From positions 1-45,338 of the IMG/VR virus record IMGVR_UViG_3300009788_000154: a DNA stretch of 45,338 bases; one strand, given 5' to 3'. Positions 12,677 through 21,932 of this stretch are shown here, piece after piece. The notes under the pieces are model-generated. The model saw only the letters and a list, made by a program, of their open reading frames with translations. It had not been told where the DNA came from and ran no database searches. The position numbers were made by a program, and so were the translations under genes. Position 1 is the first letter of the stretch; each line of letters starts with the position of its first letter. This DNA is from a virus.

Positions 12677-14221
12677 ATGAAAAAAGAAAACGAGAAATGT
12701 CTTCTTGTTTTATTTATTATAATATCCTTTTCAATTATAGCCGACACAGTTTTGTCTTGTAAAGCGGACTTGGAAATAAATTATGGTCATATAAGAATCA
12801 GTAGAGAATCCCCCCCTGGAACACCAACTGTTGTTGTAAATCCCAGCGCTGGAAATCTTAATGGTGATTATTATTATAGAATTTCTTTCGTTACAGCAGG
12901 CGGCGAGACAACAATAAGTGAACATTCAACTAAAGTAAGCCCCGCCAACGAACGAGTTGATATTAGTGCAATTTCTATTGGAACTGACGAAGTAACGGCT
13001 CGTAAAATATACCGAACAACAGCAAACCCCGATGATGTTTATGCAAGAATGAAATATGTGGTTACATTGAATGATAATACAACTACGACATATACTGATA
13101 ATATTTCTGATGGTAATCTTGGAGACTGGAACCCAGGTATAAATACTACTGGTGGTCTTATCTATGTAAATAATATTCCTTCTATGGTTTTAGGTGATTT
13201 ATATTCATTAACTGCTGTTGGTTATCGGGCGGGAGAAAGTAATAAAGGTTACTATAATACAGCCTTTGGAACATTAGCACTTTATAGCAATACAACAGGT
13301 TCATTTAATGCTGCCTCTGGTTATAATTCAATGCGTTCCAATACAGTTGGAGAAAAAAATACAGCTTACGGCCATGATTCTATGTACCATAATACAACTG
13401 GGATTGAAAATACTGCTGTTGGTAGTTGGGCATTAAGTAAAAATGAAGATGGTAACTATAATGTTGCTATTGGTAATAATGCTTTATACAATAATATTAG
13501 CGGCTCATATAATATGGCTTTAGGTAAAGGGGCTTTAACTAAAAACACTACATCTTATAATACAGCAATGGGGGTTTTTGCGGCTTATTATAATACAGGT
13601 GTGGCTAATATTGCAGTAGGCCATAACGCTCTTTTTTATCAAGAGACAGGGGGTTGGAATGTTGGAATAGGTCAAGAATCTGGAAAAGGAACTGCCACAC
13701 ATAATAGTTCTTTTAATGTTTTTATAGGTGCGCACTCAGGTTACTCAAATTCTACTGGTGGTAAAAACATTTTTATTGGTCGCAGTGCTGGTTATCACCA
13801 GACTACAAATTCAAACCTTCTTATTATAGACAATCAAAATAGAGGCAGCGTGGCCGCAGAAGCCACTGACTCTCTAATATATGGAGAGTTTAACGCTACT
13901 CAAGCCTCACAGAAGTTGATTATTAACGCCGACCTTGTGTCTAATACTTATAATTTTGCGGCAGACGCACAAGATAACGACGCTTATGTAATTTTGCTTG
14001 ACCCTCCACCCAAAGCATACATTACAGGTATGATGATAGTTTTTACTGCCAATACGGAGAATACGGGCTCTTGCGCGGTTAATGTCAATATGTTAGGAGC
14101 AATACCCCTAAAGATGCTACACGACCAAGACCCCGAAGACAATTATATCGAATCAGGAAGTGTTGTTGTAGCAGTTTATGATGGGAATAACTTCCAAATG
14201 ATTCAGCCAACAGCTAATTAG
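12677..14221 (+). CDS. Exported or lipoprotein-like fibre protein with repeats
   Basis: 514 residues. Residues 9-27 form a hydrophobic signal segment after a Lys-rich start, ending VLSC28, which fits a loose lipobox. Residues 45-155 resemble a phage tail beta-domain (YYYRISFVTAGGETTIS, then ARKIYRTTA). Residues 178-385 are about nine 23-residue repeats of the type NTAxGxxALxxN, as in trimeric fibres and adhesins. The C-terminal domain (about 410-514) is separate. It is encoded between the terminase and portal genes. A tail fibre or adhesin with a bacterial export signal is unusual; display on the infected cell is an alternative to assembly into virions. Confidence 0.75.
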   Translation: MKKENEKCLLVLFIIISFSIIADTVLSCKADLEINYGHIRISRESPPGTPTVVVNPSAGNLNGDYYYRISFVTAGGETTISEHSTKVSPANERVDISAISIGTDEVTARKIYRTTANPDDVYARMKYVVTLNDNTTTTYTDNISDGNLGDWNPGINTTGGLIYVNNIPSMVLGDLYSLTAVGYRAGESNKGYYNTAFGTLALYSNTTGSFNAASGYNSMRSNTVGEKNTAYGHDSMYHNTTGIENTAVGSWALSKNEDGNYNVAIGNNALYNNISGSYNMALGKGALTKNTTSYNTAMGVFAAYYNTGVANIAVGHNALFYQETGGWNVGIGQESGKGTATHNSSFNVFIGAHSGYSNSTGGKNIFIGRSAGYHQTTNSNLLIIDNQNRGSVAAEATDSLIYGEFNATQASQKLIINADLVSNTYNFAADAQDNDAYVILLDPPPKAYITGMMIVFTANTENTGSCAVNVNMLGAIPLKMLHDQDPEDNYIESGSVVVAVYDGNNFQMIQPTAN

Positions 14222-14229
14222 GAGAAATA

Positions 14230-14994
14230 ATGTCTCTGATAGCTCATTACAAGATGAATGACAACCTTGCTACTGATGTTATTATTGATGAAACTGGAAA
14301 CCATAATGGGGCGGTTAAAGATGTCACAGGAACGGCGACGTCAACATTTCATTCTGTGGCCGGAAAAATAAACAAAGCACAAGATTTTGACGGAACAGAT
14401 GACTATATCGAAGTTGCCGACCACGCTGATTTTACACCTGCTCTCATTCCGTTTAGTATCAGCGCCTGGGTTTATATGCACGATGCGAGTGACTTTGTGG
14501 TAACAAGTAAGGGTGTCTTGGGTGTGGATGGTGAATGGGTATTTTATATAGCAGGTGATGATATCTTGCGTTGGCGGCAATTTGATGAAAGTTTAGGTAT
14601 TCGTAGAGGCCGTAAATATAATTCTGTTCTAACTGGCTACGAAAATCAGTGGATTCACTTAGTGGCAACTGCCGATGGGGGAGCTTTGAGTTCCGGACTT
14701 AGAATCTATCTTAATGCTATTCGTATTGACGATACTGATGACCTCACTGGCATTTTTGTTTCTGTAGAAAATCTCACTCATGCTATTTGGATAGGTAGGT
14801 ATGATACAAGTTATGCCAATGGTCTCATTGACAATGTAGTATTCTTTAGCAAAGAAGTAACACCAGATGAAGTTAAGAGGATTTACAATAACGGACACGG
14901 CACGGAAATATTGGCAGAGGTAGATTCAGTTATAAGTCCGAGACGTAGTAATACTTCGCCATTGGGATTGAGGGCAAGATATGAGTTTCCTTAA
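14230..14994 (+). CDS. LamG/concanavalin-A-like lectin-domain protein
   Basis: 254 residues behind TAGGAGAAAT. Features of the LamG_3 jelly-roll fold are clear: LIAHYKMNDN at the start, GKINKAQDFDGTDDYIEV at 45-62, FSISAWVYMHD at 74-84, WIHLVATADGG at 142-152, and GLIDNVVFFSKEVTPDEVKR at 197-216. Such domains bind carbohydrate or decorate virions. It follows the repeat fibre gene by 8 bases, so the two may act together in host attachment. Confidence 0.85.
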   Translation: MSLIAHYKMNDNLATDVIIDETGNHNGAVKDVTGTATSTFHSVAGKINKAQDFDGTDDYIEVADHADFTPALIPFSISAWVYMHDASDFVVTSKGVLGVDGEWVFYIAGDDILRWRQFDESLGIRRGRKYNSVLTGYENQWIHLVATADGGALSSGLRIYLNAIRIDDTDDLTGIFVSVENLTHAIWIGRYDTSYANGLIDNVVFFSKEVTPDEVKRIYNNGHGTEILAEVDSVISPRRSNTSPLGLRARYEFP

Positions 14995-15169
14995 TGAAAT
15001 TATATTTATATTGGGAATGGTAACAGGTGCGGTCTTAGTTAGATATGGTATCGGTATCGGTACAAAAATAGTCGAAAGAACGAGAGAAGATTTGCCTGTT
15101 TTTGGGAAAGATGGTGAGCCAACAGAACAATCACACACAGGTAGTTATGAGATAGAAGAAGATTTGTAA
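14981..15169 (+). CDS. Small membrane protein
   Basis: 62 residues with one transmembrane segment (about residues 5-28, IIFILGMVTGAVLVRYGIGI) and a polar acidic tail (VFGKDGEPTEQSHTGSYEIE). It overlaps the lectin gene by 14 bases. Small proteins of this shape occur near phage head genes, but no function is clear; a holin-like role is not excluded. Confidence 0.6.
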   Translation: MSFLNEIIFILGMVTGAVLVRYGIGIGTKIVERTREDLPVFGKDGEPTEQSHTGSYEIEEDL

Positions 15170-15193
15170 ATAAATTTAATTAGGGGCAAAATA

Positions 15194-15718
15194 ATGTTAA
15201 ATACATTTCAAGGGAGCTATGTATTATTGGCCGAAGCGTCTCAGGATATTTCTGGCTTTGACGGCACATCGCCAGGTTTTACTTCACATTGGCACGATTT
15301 ACCAGCCAATCGACCGTCGGATGATACGCAGCCTAATATTAGGGATTTAACCCAAGGCACTATAGAGGTAGGTAATGAGGCTAATGGCTGTGTTATATAT
15401 GCAGCTTGTGTCTCGACGGCTACGGAAGGTAAAAATGGCGCTTTTGAACTTTGGGGATGGCCTGAAATGGGGCCAGCAGAGTACATAGCTGATATTTCGT
15501 GCACTACCGGACTGAACTTCATTAACGATTTAACTACGGCTCTTTATGTAGATACAATAGTAATCGCCGAGCAGAAGCACATTAAAACTCTTTCTGTTAA
15601 TGATAGTGCCGCTAATAGAATATGCAGATTGTCCTTTGATTTGGCCGGACTAAAATACATTTCCTGTAGATGGTATGACATTACTGGCAAGTGGGAATCG
15701 TATATAAGGGTTTTCTAA
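15194..15718 (+). CDS. Probable virion-associated protein, unknown
   Basis: 174 residues behind TAGGGGC. Beta-rich, with GTSPGFTSHWHDLPANRPSD and IYAACVSTATEGKNGAFELW, and no transmembrane segment. Its stop overlaps the portal start (TAATG). Position between the fibre genes and the portal, and composition, suggest a structural or decoration protein, without a family match. Confidence 0.6.
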   Translation: MLNTFQGSYVLLAEASQDISGFDGTSPGFTSHWHDLPANRPSDDTQPNIRDLTQGTIEVGNEANGCVIYAACVSTATEGKNGAFELWGWPEMGPAEYIADISCTTGLNFINDLTTALYVDTIVIAEQKHIKTLSVNDSAANRICRLSFDLAGLKYISCRWYDITGKWESYIRVF

Positions 15719-17883
15719 TGGCTGACGTTTTAGGAAAAGTTGAAGGCGAGTTTATCGCCGAACTCGATAAGGAACAAGAATACGGAATGAGTATTACGGG
15801 TTCGTGGGCTTCCGTATGGCAGGAGTCTCTGCGCTATTTCTTCAGCGACCAACTTCACGGCAAGAAGGTCCACAAGGACTGGGACTGGATAATAGTCAAC
15901 TATATTTGGCCGTCCGCCATTCAGGAGATATGCAAGCTCGCCAAGAATTATCCGAGGATTCTCGCTCATCCCTGGGAGGACAGCGATACGGATGCCGCCG
16001 AGACCTGGCAATCAGCCCTTCAGTGGATTTGGGAAAAAGGTTTGAGAAAAGGCGGGATGCGGTTGGAGCAGATAAAGGCCTGTTTATGTGGCAAGATATT
16101 CGGATACAGAATATCCAAGATATACTGGGAAGACAAACCGGACGGTGCCTGGGACGATACCAAAAAAGAATGGGTGGGCGACGTAAAACACCGCTTGTGG
16201 CATCCTGCGGAGTTCTGGGCTTCCGACAGGGAATATATAGATGAAGGTAATTGCGGTACGGTTCGGTATGTAGATTTGGATTGGGCAACGCACCGCTGGC
16301 CGAAATATGCGAAAAAATTAAAGGACAATGCCACAAGCTACAAAGAGGCTGTAAGTAAGGGTGGCAATGTCATTAGAGGCCAAGTATCGAGCGCAGGGAC
16401 ATATCCTGCGACTGGTAGGGGCGGCATAGACAAGGGAATGGGAACCAATGACCCATCGGCGTTATTGCAACTTATTCTTCAATCCGACAAGATGAGTGGC
16501 CAGCAGAGCGCTAAAGAGGAAGACAGAAAATTTGTCAAAATCAGCGAGCATTACCGGAAGAACTATGATACGACTAACGAGAAACTCGAAAAGGATGTAC
16601 CGGAAGAAGAGTTAATACAACAGGGTGTTATAATTCCAAACAATGGCCAGTTCCTTGATGCCAAGACGATGCAACCATATCTAAGAGAAAACTGGCCGAC
16701 AAGAGTAGTCAAGGAATGGAGACAACCTAAATATCCTTACGGTCAGCATATCATAAGAAACGAAGAGACAATCTTGAATCCGGATGACCAGAAATATCCG
16801 TATTCGAGATGGCCGTTTATCGTAACTCCTCACTATCTGCTTCCGTTTATGTGGCAGGGCGTGGACGCTGTACAGTTGTATAAATCTAACCAGGATATGA
16901 TAAACGTTACTGTAAGTCATCTTGTCAATAATATGAAGAAGTTCGGCGACCCGCGAGTTCTTCTTGAAACGGGTGCTATAGCTACAAATCCCAAGACGAA
17001 AAAAGCATTTAAGATATTTTCCGGTGCCGGCTCGATTATACGTCTTGTCAAAGGCGCAATAGGTCGCAAGGCAGTTAGTATAGTACCGCCAATTCCTATA
17101 GGTGGCGGTGCTCTTCAGTTGTATCAGTTGTTTTCACAAGAATACAAGAATATGGTTGGCTTGCAGGATATTTCGCAGGGCAAGAAACCGCCTGGTGAGA
17201 TGTCGGCAACCGAATCCCAGTATCTTGCCCTCTCATCCAACGACAGGATTTACTTACAAAGTGTTTTTGAAGATGAATGGGTGCGCCAGATAGCGACTTT
17301 AGTAGCAGAGATATGCCAAGATAAGTACGACATTGGGAGATTTATTCGGATAGTTGGCGAGGACAAGCTAATTGGCACCCAACAGATTAAACAAAAAATG
17401 AAGTCTATCCGAATGGATATAGACGTTGAGCCTGGCGTGAATCTTCCCTTCGATCCCGAGAAGAAAGAAGCCAGATACGAAAAGGCTTACGCGATGTTGG
17501 CTCAGCCGATGGTAAATGTGATGATACCCGAAATGTTGAGATTGTACGAGATTTCCAACTGGCAGAAAATTTTACAGAAACATCAGGCTTGGCAACTATT
17601 CTTTCAGTTCAATCAACTATACCAAGCTGTTAGAGAGCAGAAAATTACACCTGAGCAGGCTATTCAGATGATAGCCCAGAAAGCAAGACAGCAATTCGCT
17701 CAAGAACAGCAATCAGTTGAGGGCATAGAGGCGAGGAATACCGAGAAGGGCGATTTCGATAAGAAACAACTAAATATCGACCGTCAACAGGGCAAACTTG
17801 ACATAGATGAAACGATATTTAAGTTGGAAGTGGCTGCCAAGAAAGAACGTGAACAAAAAGCTAAACAGAAAAAGAAGAAATAA
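15718..17883 (+). CDS. Portal protein
   Basis: 721 residues from the ATG at 15718 (AAGGG upstream); an in-frame GTG at 15691 is less likely. The size and long alpha/beta body, with WQGVDAVQLYKSNQDMINVT and a helical Gln-rich C-terminus (from about residue 620), match large podovirus-type portals (P22-like). The portal is the dodecameric ring at one capsid vertex through which DNA passes and to which terminase and adaptors dock. Context supports it: terminase upstream, scaffold and capsid downstream. The call relies on size, order and texture more than on a single motif. Confidence 0.82.
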   Translation: MADVLGKVEGEFIAELDKEQEYGMSITGSWASVWQESLRYFFSDQLHGKKVHKDWDWIIVNYIWPSAIQEICKLAKNYPRILAHPWEDSDTDAAETWQSALQWIWEKGLRKGGMRLEQIKACLCGKIFGYRISKIYWEDKPDGAWDDTKKEWVGDVKHRLWHPAEFWASDREYIDEGNCGTVRYVDLDWATHRWPKYAKKLKDNATSYKEAVSKGGNVIRGQVSSAGTYPATGRGGIDKGMGTNDPSALLQLILQSDKMSGQQSAKEEDRKFVKISEHYRKNYDTTNEKLEKDVPEEELIQQGVIIPNNGQFLDAKTMQPYLRENWPTRVVKEWRQPKYPYGQHIIRNEETILNPDDQKYPYSRWPFIVTPHYLLPFMWQGVDAVQLYKSNQDMINVTVSHLVNNMKKFGDPRVLLETGAIATNPKTKKAFKIFSGAGSIIRLVKGAIGRKAVSIVPPIPIGGGALQLYQLFSQEYKNMVGLQDISQGKKPPGEMSATESQYLALSSNDRIYLQSVFEDEWVRQIATLVAEICQDKYDIGRFIRIVGEDKLIGTQQIKQKMKSIRMDIDVEPGVNLPFDPEKKEARYEKAYAMLAQPMVNVMIPEMLRLYEISNWQKILQKHQAWQLFFQFNQLYQAVREQKITPEQAIQMIAQKARQQFAQEQQSVEGIEARNTEKGDFDKKQLNIDRQQGKLDIDETIFKLEVAAKKEREQKAKQKKKK

Positions 17884-18038
17884 TGTTGTGTCCTAATTGC
17901 GGAAAAGAACTGTCGAAAGAACCAGATAGCAATGTAAAATTTGGTTGTTTGTATTGTGGCAAAACATACAGATACCAAGAAGTTGACCCAAATCATTGTT
18001 GTCCTAATTTTGAACCAAAAGAGAAAAAGGAGAAGTAA
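17883..18038 (+). CDS. 51-residue zinc-ribbon protein
   Basis: Starts in the portal stop (TAATG). Two CxxC pairs (CPNCGKE at residues 3-6, CLYCGKT at 25-28) make a classical zinc ribbon, followed by HCCPNF and a Lys/Glu tail that also encodes the AAGGAG for the next gene. Its role between portal and scaffold genes is unknown. Confidence 0.65.
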   Translation: MLCPNCGKELSKEPDSNVKFGCLYCGKTYRYQEVDPNHCCPNFEPKEKKEK

Positions 18039-18109
18039 TGCCGTGTCCATATAAAAGAAAAGGTAAGAAAAAACGAAAACGTGGTTGGGCGGCAGGAATG
18101 AAGAAATAA
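18038..18109 (+). CDS. 23-residue highly basic peptide
   Basis: Overlaps the previous stop (TAATG) and has AAAAAGGAG upstream. The peptide is MPCPYKRKGKKKRKRGWAAG plus MKK; about half the residues are Lys or Arg. Such peptides recur in phage head modules, possibly as DNA-binding or assembly factors, but this is conjecture. The bases 18110-18222 that follow contain a weak 5-bp helix (18115-18119/18159-18163) and no gene. Confidence 0.45.
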   Translation: MPCPYKRKGKKKRKRGWAAGMKK

Positions 18110-18222
18110 ATAGTTCACCGAAGCAGCCAATAGGACTATGAGCCGAAAGGATAGCCGAGGTGATTAACCTAATTTGAATGAAAGAGACTACGTGCTCAAA
18201 ATGAATTTCAAAGGAGATAATA

Positions 18223-18963
18223 ATGCCGGAACTTGAAAAAACAAAGGAAGAATTGGAAGCCGAAGAAAAGACTAAGGCTGAAGCTGAGACCAAGAAGTGG
18301 GATGAGCAGAAGCAGAAACTCGACCAAGCTGAATCTGTTGCAAGCAAGGCTAAGTTAGAAGCTCAAGAAAATGCAGAGGCACTGGAAGAGTCAAATGCCA
18401 AGCTCGCAGAAATGCAGGCAAAGTTGGAAGCTAACCAAAAGACGGTACAAGACAAGAAAGGCCAACTTGCCGAAATGGATACTCAGTACGTTGATAAGGG
18501 CGTTATCAGTAATATCCAAAAGCTTGAAGAAAGCAATAAAAAACAAGCCGAAAGGATAGCGAAGCAAGAGGAAAAGATTGCTAAAGCCGAATCCATAGAA
18601 CAGCAGAGACGGGATGTACTTGCTGTTGAGCAAATGAAGCAGGAAATCCTCAAAGACTGCGATAAGGAGTTCGGCTCTAAGTATCGCAACGATGCCTATA
18701 AACTTGCTGATAGCCTGGTAGATACCGGAAAAGAAAAGCAACCCAAGACTCAATACGCAGGCTATATCTTGATGCGCAAATGCTACAAGCAAGTCAAAGA
18801 CGAGGCTGAAGCTAAGGAAAAGGCTGAAAAGGATAAGAATAAGGTTCCGACAGATAGTGGTTCAGGCGGTGTATCTCATACCAAGACTACAAGAAAGTCA
18901 GGTACAATGAAAGAGGTGCTCGCTGATATGAAAACGGATAAGTCTTGGCTAACCGAGACGTAA
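18223..18963 (+). CDS. Scaffolding protein
   Basis: 246 residues behind AAAGGAG. Almost entirely charged coiled coil from residue 1 to about 140 (KTKEELEAEEKTKAEAETKK, then KLAEMQAKLEANQKTVQDKK), then a compact helical part and a Lys/Ser-rich C-terminus. A coiled-coil protein directly upstream of the capsid gene is the usual signature of the phage scaffold, which guides procapsid assembly and is then lost. Assignment is by position and composition. Confidence 0.75.
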   Translation: MPELEKTKEELEAEEKTKAEAETKKWDEQKQKLDQAESVASKAKLEAQENAEALEESNAKLAEMQAKLEANQKTVQDKKGQLAEMDTQYVDKGVISNIQKLEESNKKQAERIAKQEEKIAKAESIEQQRRDVLAVEQMKQEILKDCDKEFGSKYRNDAYKLADSLVDTGKEKQPKTQYAGYILMRKCYKQVKDEAEAKEKAEKDKNKVPTDSGSGGVSHTKTTRKSGTMKEVLADMKTDKSWLTET

Positions 18964-18985
18964 ACTATTTGTTAGGAGTTAAACT

Positions 18986-20020
18986 ATGAGTACAAGAGAT
19001 GTTACTTTGGCAACGAGGGAACTTTTTGACCGTACCCTTGTTGACCAAGTTAGAATGCGAGTACCCCTTATCGAGGCTTTGGAACGGAACGGGCAGGTAA
19101 AAAAAACTTTCAAAGGCGGTAAATACATCGAGAAACTTATCGACACCGATACTCTTGAAAGTCAGGTTCAGGAATATACCGCCAATTCGGCCTTGCTTGA
19201 TTCCAAGAAAACGACTTTGGAAAAACCGAGGTTCACCTGGAAATATGCCACATTACCTCTTCGGTATGACGTTGATGAAGAGGTTCAGAACGCCGAAGCG
19301 GGTAAGGAAGAGCAGTTGCTCGATTTGCCGGAACACATGGTAACTAAAGCACATCGAGACCTTAGAAGATGGATGGAAGCCAAGATGTTCAATTCCGGCA
19401 GTGCGACAGGAGTTGCCGATGGCGCCGTAACTTTTCAGTCTTTGGTGTCTGCTTTGGATGCTGATGTGACTTACGGCACGATTACCAGAACGGCGGCGAG
19501 TAACGTTGCCGACTATTGGCAGGGTTCAGACCCATCAGGATTATGGTCGTCCATAACAGCAGGAACTCAGGCGGCTGCGGCAAACTTTACTACATCCAAT
19601 ATCCGTAAGTGGGTGAACGAGAGCAATATCGCTCATTTTATGGAAGGCGCGGACGACTTGATGATTTTGTGTTGCCCGACCTTGTGGAACAAAGTGGCTG
19701 CCGAAATGGAAGGCAAGGTGATTTACAAACCTGGCCTTAAGCAATCGCAGGGTATTCGCAGTATGATGTTTGACGGCCACGAGATAGTCAGTGTTCCCTA
19801 TCTCCAGACTTCCAGCGAAATGAAGGCATGGGTTTTCATACTCAATCTTCGTTACTGGGAGTGGAGAATGTGGTACGCAAGGGACTTTAAGTTCACGGGC
19901 TTTAAATGGCAGGGCGAAAATTCCAACGGTTATGACTACTGGCTCGCCAGGGTTATGATGGTCGGAAACTTTTTCTGTTGGAAACCTTCGTCCTCTATGT
20001 GGCTTTCTAACGTCAGTTAG
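18986..20020 (+). CDS. Major capsid protein
   Basis: 344 residues. Mixed alpha/beta sequence with few charged repeats, starting MSTRDVTLATRELFDRTLVD and including PRFTWKYATLPLRYDVDEEV and IRSMMFDGHEIVSVPYLQTS. Length, order after the scaffold and before the adaptor, and the intercistronic hairpin downstream all fit a HK97-fold major capsid protein. No decisive motif exists for this family, so the fold is inferred. Confidence 0.85.
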   Translation: MSTRDVTLATRELFDRTLVDQVRMRVPLIEALERNGQVKKTFKGGKYIEKLIDTDTLESQVQEYTANSALLDSKKTTLEKPRFTWKYATLPLRYDVDEEVQNAEAGKEEQLLDLPEHMVTKAHRDLRRWMEAKMFNSGSATGVADGAVTFQSLVSALDADVTYGTITRTAASNVADYWQGSDPSGLWSSITAGTQAAAANFTTSNIRKWVNESNIAHFMEGADDLMILCCPTLWNKVAAEMEGKVIYKPGLKQSQGIRSMMFDGHEIVSVPYLQTSSEMKAWVFILNLRYWEWRMWYARDFKFTGFKWQGENSNGYDYWLARVMMVGNFFCWKPSSSMWLSNVS

Positions 20021-20042
20021 AATAAAGACTTATGGTAATTTG

Positions 20043-20069
20043 GTATCCGGCAAGTTTTTTGTTGGATAC
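20043..20069 (+). promoter_or_regulatory. Hairpin after the capsid gene
   Basis: GTATCCGGCAA (20043-20053) pairs with TTGTTGGATAC (20059-20069), 11 bp with two GU pairs and a 5-base loop. No T tract follows, so mRNA stabilisation or processing after the capsid cistron is more likely than termination. Confidence 0.5.
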
Positions 20070-20136
20070 TATTAAAAGTCCTCTCGTAAAATACGGGAAA
20101 AATGTAAACTAAGATTTAATTTTAAGGAAAAAGAAA

Positions 20137-20862
20137 ATGACTACTGTAAGATTATGTTATCTCAATTTAATTGACAGATGGCCTGGGGCGGTAAATCCCA
20201 ATCGCAGTATTCCTACTGACGGCTGGGATAACACTGTTGATAATATGATAACGACCGCTGCCAATGAAACGCCTCCGGTTCCGGTGGGAACCAAGGTGAT
20301 GGCATACTCAAACAACGCCAATGCGCCCGGATGGTACACGATGATGTACTTGATGTTTCATTCTTACGAGGACGGCGTTGACGTTATAACATCGACCGAT
20401 TATAGTCTGAAGGGTGCATGGTGTGCCCATACTGACGGCTCAACTTCGGAAAAATGCGATACTGACCTTTCGGTATCGCCGTATTATGTCGTTTCCAAGT
20501 GTTATACGGCGGTTAGTTCCGACCTTACGGATATGGGGAATGGCATTTGTTTGCCCTGTGCAACCTTAGACAGTGATGGTACGGTTGTTTTAGTACAAAC
20601 TTTCGGCGATGGTTATGGTTGGTTCTGGGTTGGCGGCGTGCCACCTTTGAATGACGTAAGTCTCTTCAGGGGGGCTGCCGACGCTTCCAAGGGCTTTGAT
20701 TTTACGACAGATACTTTATGTCGTAAAGGAGCGGTTCTTTTTGAGATGACTGCCGACCAATCGTGGCTTACCAGTTGCGACCAAAGCGAAGGCGGGCTAA
20801 CCGATGCCAGTGCGGGTATCTATTTGTATCCTCACGCTTTACTTTGCGTTAGTTCACAATAA
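20137..20862 (+). CDS. Probable head-associated protein
   Basis: 241 residues behind TTAAGGAAAAAG. Beta-rich, soluble, with several Cys, including MGNGICLPCATLDSDGTVVL and AVLFEMTADQSWLTSCDQSE. It directly follows the capsid gene and precedes another small unknown and the adaptor, so a capsid decoration or head-completion protein is likely. No family recognised. Confidence 0.6.
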   Translation: MTTVRLCYLNLIDRWPGAVNPNRSIPTDGWDNTVDNMITTAANETPPVPVGTKVMAYSNNANAPGWYTMMYLMFHSYEDGVDVITSTDYSLKGAWCAHTDGSTSEKCDTDLSVSPYYVVSKCYTAVSSDLTDMGNGICLPCATLDSDGTVVLVQTFGDGYGWFWVGGVPPLNDVSLFRGAADASKGFDFTTDTLCRKGAVLFEMTADQSWLTSCDQSEGGLTDASAGIYLYPHALLCVSSQ

Positions 20863-20877
20863 CGAAAGGAGCTTATT

Positions 20878-21162
20878 ATGGGTAGAGATTTAGATACTCA
20901 AAGGTCAGGAACTTTACCTGGTGCTGGAAGAGTAGATATTGGATACTACGATATAAGTTCCGGTTCGCTTACCGTAGAGGTTCCTACCATCCTTACCACA
21001 TGCAACTTTGGAATGGGTATGGCTGATATGAATGGCGACGATAACAACTGTCTTGTGTTTAACACGGACTGTGTTATTTCGGCAGGAAATGTTACGTTTA
21101 GGCGGAACTCAGGTTATACAGCGGAAGATGTTAGATTCCGATATTTGTTAGTAGGTTGGTAA
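20878..21162 (+). CDS. Small head-region protein
   Basis: 94 residues behind GAAAGGAG. Gly/Ser/Thr-rich beta structure (RVDIGYYDISSGSLTVEVPT, ITTxx-type strands, VRFRYLLVGW). Could be a capsid decoration protein; nothing more specific is visible. It is followed by a very stable hairpin. Confidence 0.55.
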   Translation: MGRDLDTQRSGTLPGAGRVDIGYYDISSGSLTVEVPTILTTCNFGMGMADMNGDDNNCLVFNTDCVISAGNVTFRRNSGYTAEDVRFRYLLVGW

Positions 21163-21176
21163 TTTGGCCTTCTCAG

Positions 21177-21212
21177 GTTGGATATGGGCAGGGCGCCCTG
21201 CCTGTATCTAAC
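21177..21212 (+). promoter_or_regulatory. 16-bp intercistronic hairpin
   Basis: 21177-21192 pairs with 21197-21212 along the full 16 bp (three GU pairs) with loop GCGC; its centre is the 16-base palindrome GGCAGGGCGCCCTGCC. There is no T tract. It lies between two structural genes and 7 bases before the AAGGAG of the next. Confidence 0.7.
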
Positions 21213-21227
21213 TAACAAGGAGATGAT

Positions 21228-21932
21228 ATGGCTTTGATAGGTGAACATCTTATCGATGAGATTCAGGCCGTTACGGGTAGGACTGCCGCCGGAGAACCTC
21301 TGGTAGATACTACAAGATGCACTCGCTGGTTAAATGAAGCCCAAAAAAGAATTGCCCGCGAATGCGTTAATTTAGAATGTCTTTCTTTTGATAACAGGGA
21401 TTCCATAGATACTACACAAACCTTAAGGTATGCGGTAGCCGATATAACGGTTGGCGACACTTCTACTTTAGAAAGAGTTAATCGGGTATTTGATGTTTAT
21501 TATTTAGATGGTCTCGAATCGAGAAAACTTACATATATGTTTATTGACGATTTCGATGCCAAATATCCAGACCCGACCCATACCAACGTACCAAAAGACA
21601 GACCTACGCACTGGACTCGCCGAGGCAATAATATTGAGATATTCCCTTTGTGTTTAACTGCATATTGCGATGATGATTTAAGATTCGTAGGGGACTTCTG
21701 GCCACATGACCTTACAACTGACGACCCTACATATAGCGATATATGCGAAGGAGACGAAGGGCTTATCGCTTACGGTGTGTGGAAGGCTTGGAATTCTATC
21801 GGGGGACAGCAAGCGACCTTGGAAGCGTTGAAATGGAAAAAGACATTTAACGATTGGCTCGATGAGTTCAAAGAGCGAAACGAGATTCTACACGAATGGG
21901 ATGGGAAGGAATATGGAGACGAACTTTACTGA
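21228..21932 (+). CDS. Head-tail adaptor (P22 gp4-like)
   Basis: 234 residues. Starts with helices carrying LIDEIQAVTGR and TRCTRWLNEAQKRIARECVN, then a beta part with KDRPTHWTRRGNNIEIFP, and ends with helices (LEALKWKKTFNDWLDEFKER). This helix-beta-helix layout and the W..NEAQ..IA pattern are typical of podovirus adaptor proteins that sit below the portal. Position after the capsid genes agrees. Confidence 0.75.
   Translation: MALIGEHLIDEIQAVTGRTAAGEPLVDTTRCTRWLNEAQKRIARECVNLECLSFDNRDSIDTTQTLRYAVADITVGDTSTLERVNRVFDVYYLDGLESRKLTYMFIDDFDAKYPDPTHTNVPKDRPTHWTRRGNNIEIFPLCLTAYCDDDLRFVGDFWPHDLTTDDPTYSDICEGDEGLIAYGVWKAWNSIGGQQATLEALKWKKTFNDWLDEFKERNEILHEWDGKEYGDELY

Noticed and set aside
18110-18222. 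Structured element before the scaffold gene
   Set aside because: Only a 5-bp closing helix and a 4-bp inner helix could be found; too weak to claim.
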